DNA of 9,275 nucleotides, taken from the NCBI GenBank assembly GCA_964417925.1, contig CAYQJV010000055.1, positions 1 to 9,275 on the forward strand. Reading direction: 5' to 3'. Each line of letters begins with the position of its first letter. Position 1 is the stretch's first letter. The notes below the pieces were generated by a model. That model was not told the DNA's origin. It saw nothing but the letters and a program-made list of their open reading frames with translations, and ran no database searches. Made by a program: the position numbers and the translations under genes. Below, piece after piece: positions 6,288 to 9,275 of this stretch. Source of the stretch: CAYQJV01 sp964417925. Its GTDB lineage: Bacteria > Hydrothermota > Tepidihabitantia > B3-TA06 > CAYQJV01.

Positions 6288-7060
6288 AGATAGGAATAAT
6301 TTATAATCCTAAAAAGCACAACGTTACAAAAGCAATACAGATTATAGAAAAATGGAGTAAAAAAGAAAAAATAGAAATCACTGATCCTTCTAATGCTCAG
6401 TACATAATAGCCTTGGGAGGAGATGGAACTATGCTTAGAGCAGTAAGAACTGTGCTTAAGCAAAAAATTCCTGTGATGGGAATAAATTTAGGAGGACTTG
6501 GATTTTTAACTGCCTTTCCTTCCCAGGGGATAGAAAAAGCTCTCTTTGACTTAAAAAATGGAAATTTCAGAATAGAAGAGAGAATGTTGCTTGAAGTGCA
6601 CTTTAGAGGAGAGAAACTTTATGCATTGAATGATTGTGCTTTAAACATGGGACCCTCTGCAAGGACAATAGAGATTGAAACACAAGTGGATGGGGAATTT
6701 TTATCTCGGTTTACTGGTGATGGATTGGTAATTTCCACCCCTACTGGTTCAACTGCTTATTCTCTTGCAGCAGGTGGACCTATACTTTTTCCATTGCTTG
6801 ATTGTATTGCGTTAACTCCTATATGTCCTCATTCTTTGACTGCAAGACCAATAGTTATTTCTCCTTATTCAAAGCTTGAAGTACGTCCAGCAGGAAAAAC
6901 CGAAGAAATAATTATGATGGTGGATGGACAAGAGAGAAGGATTGTAAAAAACGAAAGTGTGGAAATAAACAAGGCAGATTATAGGGCAAGAATAATAATG
7001 CCAAAGGATGTTTCTTACTTCGAAATATTAAAGAAGAAAATGGGATGGGGAGGAAGATGA
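6284..7060 (+). CDS. nadK: NAD kinase (ATP-NAD kinase)
   Basis: Phosphorylates NAD to NADP, the only known de novo route to NADP in bacteria; cytosolic. The 258 residues fit the shorter bacterial form. MKIGIIYNP (1-9) is the typical first strand. The catalytic GGDGTMLRAVR lies at 45-55, and GINLGGLGFL (66-75) follows. ALNDCALN (114-121) matches the family NE/ND block. The second conserved region is GDGLVISTPTGSTAYSLAAG (145-164), then LTPICPHSLTARP (177-189) and MMVDGQ (211-216). The gene starts in the four-base ATGA overlap with prmC and has no Shine-Dalgarno. Two partner pathways are nearby: ThyX consumes NADPH, and PpdK belongs to central metabolism, but the linkage looks like ordinary housekeeping clustering. 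Confidence 0.96.
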   Translation: MKIGIIYNPKKHNVTKAIQIIEKWSKKEKIEITDPSNAQYIIALGGDGTMLRAVRTVLKQKIPVMGINLGGLGFLTAFPSQGIEKALFDLKNGNFRIEERMLLEVHFRGEKLYALNDCALNMGPSARTIEIETQVDGEFLSRFTGDGLVISTPTGSTAYSLAAGGPILFPLLDCIALTPICPHSLTARPIVISPYSKLEVRPAGKTEEIIMMVDGQERRIVKNESVEINKADYRARIIMPKDVSYFEILKKKMGWGGR

Positions 7061-8709
7061 TCTTAAAGTTTTATGTAAAAAACTTTGCAATAATAAATGA
7101 AATGGAGATAGAATTCACAAAAGGATTAAATGTACTTACAGGGGAAACAGGGGCTGGTAAATCCATTATTATAGGAGCATTGGAATTTCTATTGGGAGGG
7201 AGATTTGGTGAATGGATGCTTAAAGATAAAAATAAAGAAATGTTGGTGGAGGGAAAATTTAAAATTCATCCCTTGGTTAAAGAAACACTTAAAAAATATG
7301 GATTTGAGATAAAAAGTAATGAAATTTCTATAAAAAGAAAAGCCTCAGGTAAAAAAGTCACCAGTTATTTAAATAATGTACCAGTAAGCGCATCGTTTCT
7401 TTCTGAAGTTGGTGAATTGCTTGTGGATATTCATGGTCAACACGAACATCAGTATCTTTTAAAGGAGAAGTATCAGAGAGAAACCTTAGATACCTTTGCC
7501 AGTAATAGTTCTTTATTGGAAGATTTAAGGAAAAGATTGAGAGAGTATAGAGTAACCAAAAAGAGAATAGAAGAGCTAAAAAAAGAAATAGAACGAATAG
7601 AAAGGGAAAAAGAATTTTATGAGTTTCAAATAAAAGAAATAGATGATGCAGGAATTAAGCCGGGGGAATATGAGGAGTTAAAAAAGGAAAGAGAGTTAAT
7701 TATTAGTGCAGAAAAAAGATACGAACTTGCTACAAATGCTCTTAATATTCTTTCAGAAGGAGATGGGGCTTTGGTAGAAAAAATTTCGTTTCTACAAAAT
7801 ATATTCATTGAACTTTCAGAAAAAGATAAAAGTATGAAAAAATATCTTGAAAAAATTGCAGAAATTCAAGCTGAAATTGATGAATTGTGGAGAGAAATAA
7901 CAGCTTACAAAGATAGAATAGAGTTTTCAGAGGAAAGGCTAAATGAGATTGAATCAAGACTTTTCCTTTTGGAACGGCTTATGAAGAAATACAATAGAGA
8001 TGAAGAGGAGCTTTTAAAATACAGGGATGAGATTAAAAAAAAGATAGACTCTCTTTCTTTCAGTAGAGATGAATTATTGAAACTTGAGATTCAGAAGGGA
8101 AATTTGGAGAAAGAAATAAAAGAAATTGTAGAGAGAATATCGGTGAAAAGAAGGGAAAAGGCAAAAGAACTTTCTCAAAAAGTAATGAAAGAACTTTCAT
8201 TACTCGGGTTTACAAATGCAATCTTTGATATTGAATTTGAAGAAAAAAAAGAAATAGACGAAACTGGAAAGGAGAAGGTAAGATTTGTATTTTCAGCAAA
8301 TCCTGGGATTATCCCTAAGCCACTTTCTGTCGTTATTTCAGGTGGGGAACTCTCAAGAATTATGCTTTCAATAAAAACCGTTCTTGTTTCAGAAGATATT
8401 GTTTCTACTCTTGTATTTGATGAGATAGATGTAGGAATTGGAGGAAAAACAGCAGATACAGTGGGTAGGAAACTTAAAAATATAGCAAGTGTCAAGCAGG
8501 TTATTGTTATTACACATCTTCCTCAGATAGCGAGGTTTGCAGATACTCATTTCCGAGTTACTAAAAAAACTACTGCAGAAGAAACCATTACTGAAATAAC
8601 ACGAATAGAAAAGGAAGAAAGAATAAAGGAGATAGCACGAATGCTTGGTGGAGAAAAAATCACTCCTACAACTCTTTCACATGCAAAGGAGTTACTTGAA
8701 AGAGAGTAA
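7057..8709 (+). CDS. recN: DNA repair protein RecN
   Basis: An SMC-like ATPase acting early in double-strand break repair. Starting at ATG 7057 the protein has 550 residues, the usual RecN length. The N-terminal head shows ILKFYVKNFAII (2-13), Walker A GETGAGKS (29-36) and the RecN-specific DIHGQHEHQ (124-132). Two long charged coiled-coil arms (about 150-225 and 255-380) bracket the middle. The C-terminal head has the ABC signature ISGGELSR (427-434), Walker B TLVFDEIDVG (451-460) and ITHLPQIA (485-492). An ATG four codons earlier (7045) is in frame. I chose 7057 because GGGGAGG (7047-7053) lies just before it, it overlaps nadK by four bases (ATGA), and homologues begin at this residue. The Shine-Dalgarno spacing is short (3 nt), so 7045 is not excluded. 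recN beside nadK is a recurring bacterial arrangement. Confidence 0.96.
   Translation: MILKFYVKNFAIINEMEIEFTKGLNVLTGETGAGKSIIIGALEFLLGGRFGEWMLKDKNKEMLVEGKFKIHPLVKETLKKYGFEIKSNEISIKRKASGKKVTSYLNNVPVSASFLSEVGELLVDIHGQHEHQYLLKEKYQRETLDTFASNSSLLEDLRKRLREYRVTKKRIEELKKEIERIEREKEFYEFQIKEIDDAGIKPGEYEELKKERELIISAEKRYELATNALNILSEGDGALVEKISFLQNIFIELSEKDKSMKKYLEKIAEIQAEIDELWREITAYKDRIEFSEERLNEIESRLFLLERLMKKYNRDEEELLKYRDEIKKKIDSLSFSRDELLKLEIQKGNLEKEIKEIVERISVKRREKAKELSQKVMKELSLLGFTNAIFDIEFEEKKEIDETGKEKVRFVFSANPGIIPKPLSVVISGGELSRIMLSIKTVLVSEDIVSTLVFDEIDVGIGGKTADTVGRKLKNIASVKQVIVITHLPQIARFADTHFRVTKKTTAEETITEITRIEKEERIKEIARMLGGEKITPTTLSHAKELLERE
8685..8691 (+). promoter_or_regulatory. Ribosome binding site deciding the pgsA start
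   Basis: AAAGGAG inside the last codons of recN lies 4 nt before a TTG at 8696. No comparable site precedes the other in-frame starts, TTG 8645 and ATG 8681; for ATG 8681 this sequence would even lie inside the gene. It therefore favours TTG 8696 as the pgsA start. Confidence 0.6.
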
Positions 8710-9235
8710 AAAAATTCTTACTGTTCCTAACTTTCTTTCTATGCTTCGTTTCATAATGCTTCCATTTATTATATATCTAATTACAACAGAGAGAAATCGT
8801 ACTGCTTTTGTGCTTTTTATTGTGGCATTTTTAACCGATGCAGTAGATGGTTATATTGCAAGGAAGTTTGAACAAACCTCTATTTTAGGAAAGATTTTAG
8901 ATCCCGTAGTAGATAAAATATCTGTAAATGCCATTGCTTTTGTCCTTGCGTATAAACAGAGGATACCTTTGTACGCTGCATTAATTATTTTCTCAAGAGA
9001 TTTCTTGATAGTTGTATGTGCTTTAATATTGATGTTAACTAAAATAAGACTTATACCTGTCTCCAACGATATAGGAAGAATTACAGGGGTTGCTTTTTCT
9101 ATACTTTTAGGGGCTGGAATACTTAATTTCAGAGGAGTTGTGGAAATAGTAAATTACATTGTGATAATTCTGGTAATACTTTCTCTTTATTCTTATGGTA
9201 AGTTTTTTATTAAAAAAGTATTTGAAAAATGTTGA
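8696..9235 (+). CDS. pgsA: CDP-diacylglycerol-glycerol-3-phosphate 3-phosphatidyltransferase
   Basis: An integral membrane enzyme making phosphatidylglycerophosphate from CDP-diacylglycerol and glycerol-3-phosphate, the committed step to phosphatidylglycerol. From TTG 8696 it has 179 residues, the family norm. The CDP-alcohol phosphotransferase signature D-x2-DG-x2-AR-x8-G-x3-D-x3-D is complete at Asp48, Asp51, Gly52, Ala55-Arg56, Gly65, Asp69 and Asp73 (within LTDAVDGYIARKF and LGKILDPVVDK). TVPNFLSMLRFIMLPFIIYL (split over 9-28) is the typical PgsA first membrane helix, and SRDFLIV (100-106) matches the conserved R-D block. About five or six hydrophobic segments are visible. It overlaps recN by 14 nt. 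Starts at 8645 or 8681 would add a non-conserved polar extension. The family also includes other CDP-alcohol transferases, but the N-terminus and the LDPVVDK block favour PgsA. Confidence 0.9.
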   Translation: MKESKKILTVPNFLSMLRFIMLPFIIYLITTERNRTAFVLFIVAFLTDAVDGYIARKFEQTSILGKILDPVVDKISVNAIAFVLAYKQRIPLYAALIIFSRDFLIVVCALILMLTKIRLIPVSNDIGRITGVAFSILLGAGILNFRGVVEIVNYIVIILVILSLYSYGKFFIKKVFEKC

Positions 9236-9275
9236 TAATAAGAGCATTTACTGATATTCACGGAAGAAACATCCC
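9229..9275 (+). CDS. Probable calcineurin-like metallophosphoesterase (5' end only, cut by window edge)
   Basis: ATG at 9229 overlaps the pgsA stop region by 7 nt and opens a frame that stays open to the window edge, 15 full codons. The residues MLIIRAFTDIHGRNI show a hydrophobic beta strand followed by D-x-H-G, the first metal-binding motif of calcineurin-like phosphoesterases, at the expected distance from the N-terminus. TTG at 9232 is an alternative start one codon later. There is no clear Shine-Dalgarno, in line with the coupled junctions upstream. With so few residues the call is tentative, and the substrate cannot be guessed. Confidence 0.55.
   Translation, partial: MLIIRAFTDIHGRNI

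Noticed and set aside
7045..7056. Earlier ATG of recN adding M-G-R-K
   Set aside because: Its upstream sequence is a poor ribosome binding site, while GGGGAGG just before 7057 and the family N-terminus favour the later start.

Overview
The window is an A+T-rich stretch of a bacterial chromosome. Every supported gene is on the + strand and there is almost no spacer. Proteins are rich in Lys, Glu and Ile, and Arg is mostly AGA/AGG, which fits a low-GC and possibly thermophilic anaerobe. Pyruvate,phosphate dikinase and flavin-dependent thymidylate synthase ThyX also suit an anaerobic or candidate-phylum bacterium. I cannot name the phylum from sequence alone.

Layout. (1) The left edge (2-151) holds the last 49 codons of an integrase-core (DDE) transposase that enters from outside the window. 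(2) A strong promoter overlaps the transposase stop codon and heads a two-gene unit: a 70-residue DUF2905 membrane protein and ppdK (pyruvate,phosphate dikinase). (3) A 70-bp spacer (3094-3163) carries promoter elements, a perfect 8-5-8 inverted repeat and a strong ribosome binding site. (4) From 3164 to the right edge runs one apparent operon: a Crp/Fnr-family regulator, thyX, prfA, prmC, nadK, recN, pgsA, and the first codons of a probable metallophosphoesterase. After the 11-nt gap between the regulator and thyX, every junction overlaps, by 4 to 26 nt.

How the genes relate. ppdK interconverts pyruvate and PEP. In the second unit, prfA and prmC are a functional pair, because PrmC methylates the GGQ glutamine of the release factor. 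ThyX (dTMP), NadK (NADP), RecN (break repair) and PgsA (phosphatidylglycerol) are housekeeping functions for growth and replication. They may be under the regulator encoded first, but that is inference.

I see no phage, CRISPR, toxin-antitoxin or defence system, and no obviously new system. The most useful non-routine observation is at the two promoters. Both carry the same TTATAA-N7-TTATAA arrangement over the -10 region, and at the regulator gene it is a perfect palindrome reaching the ribosome binding site. Other points are the transposon end abutting the ppdK promoter, a near-leaderless small gene, and a basic C-terminal tail on PPDK.
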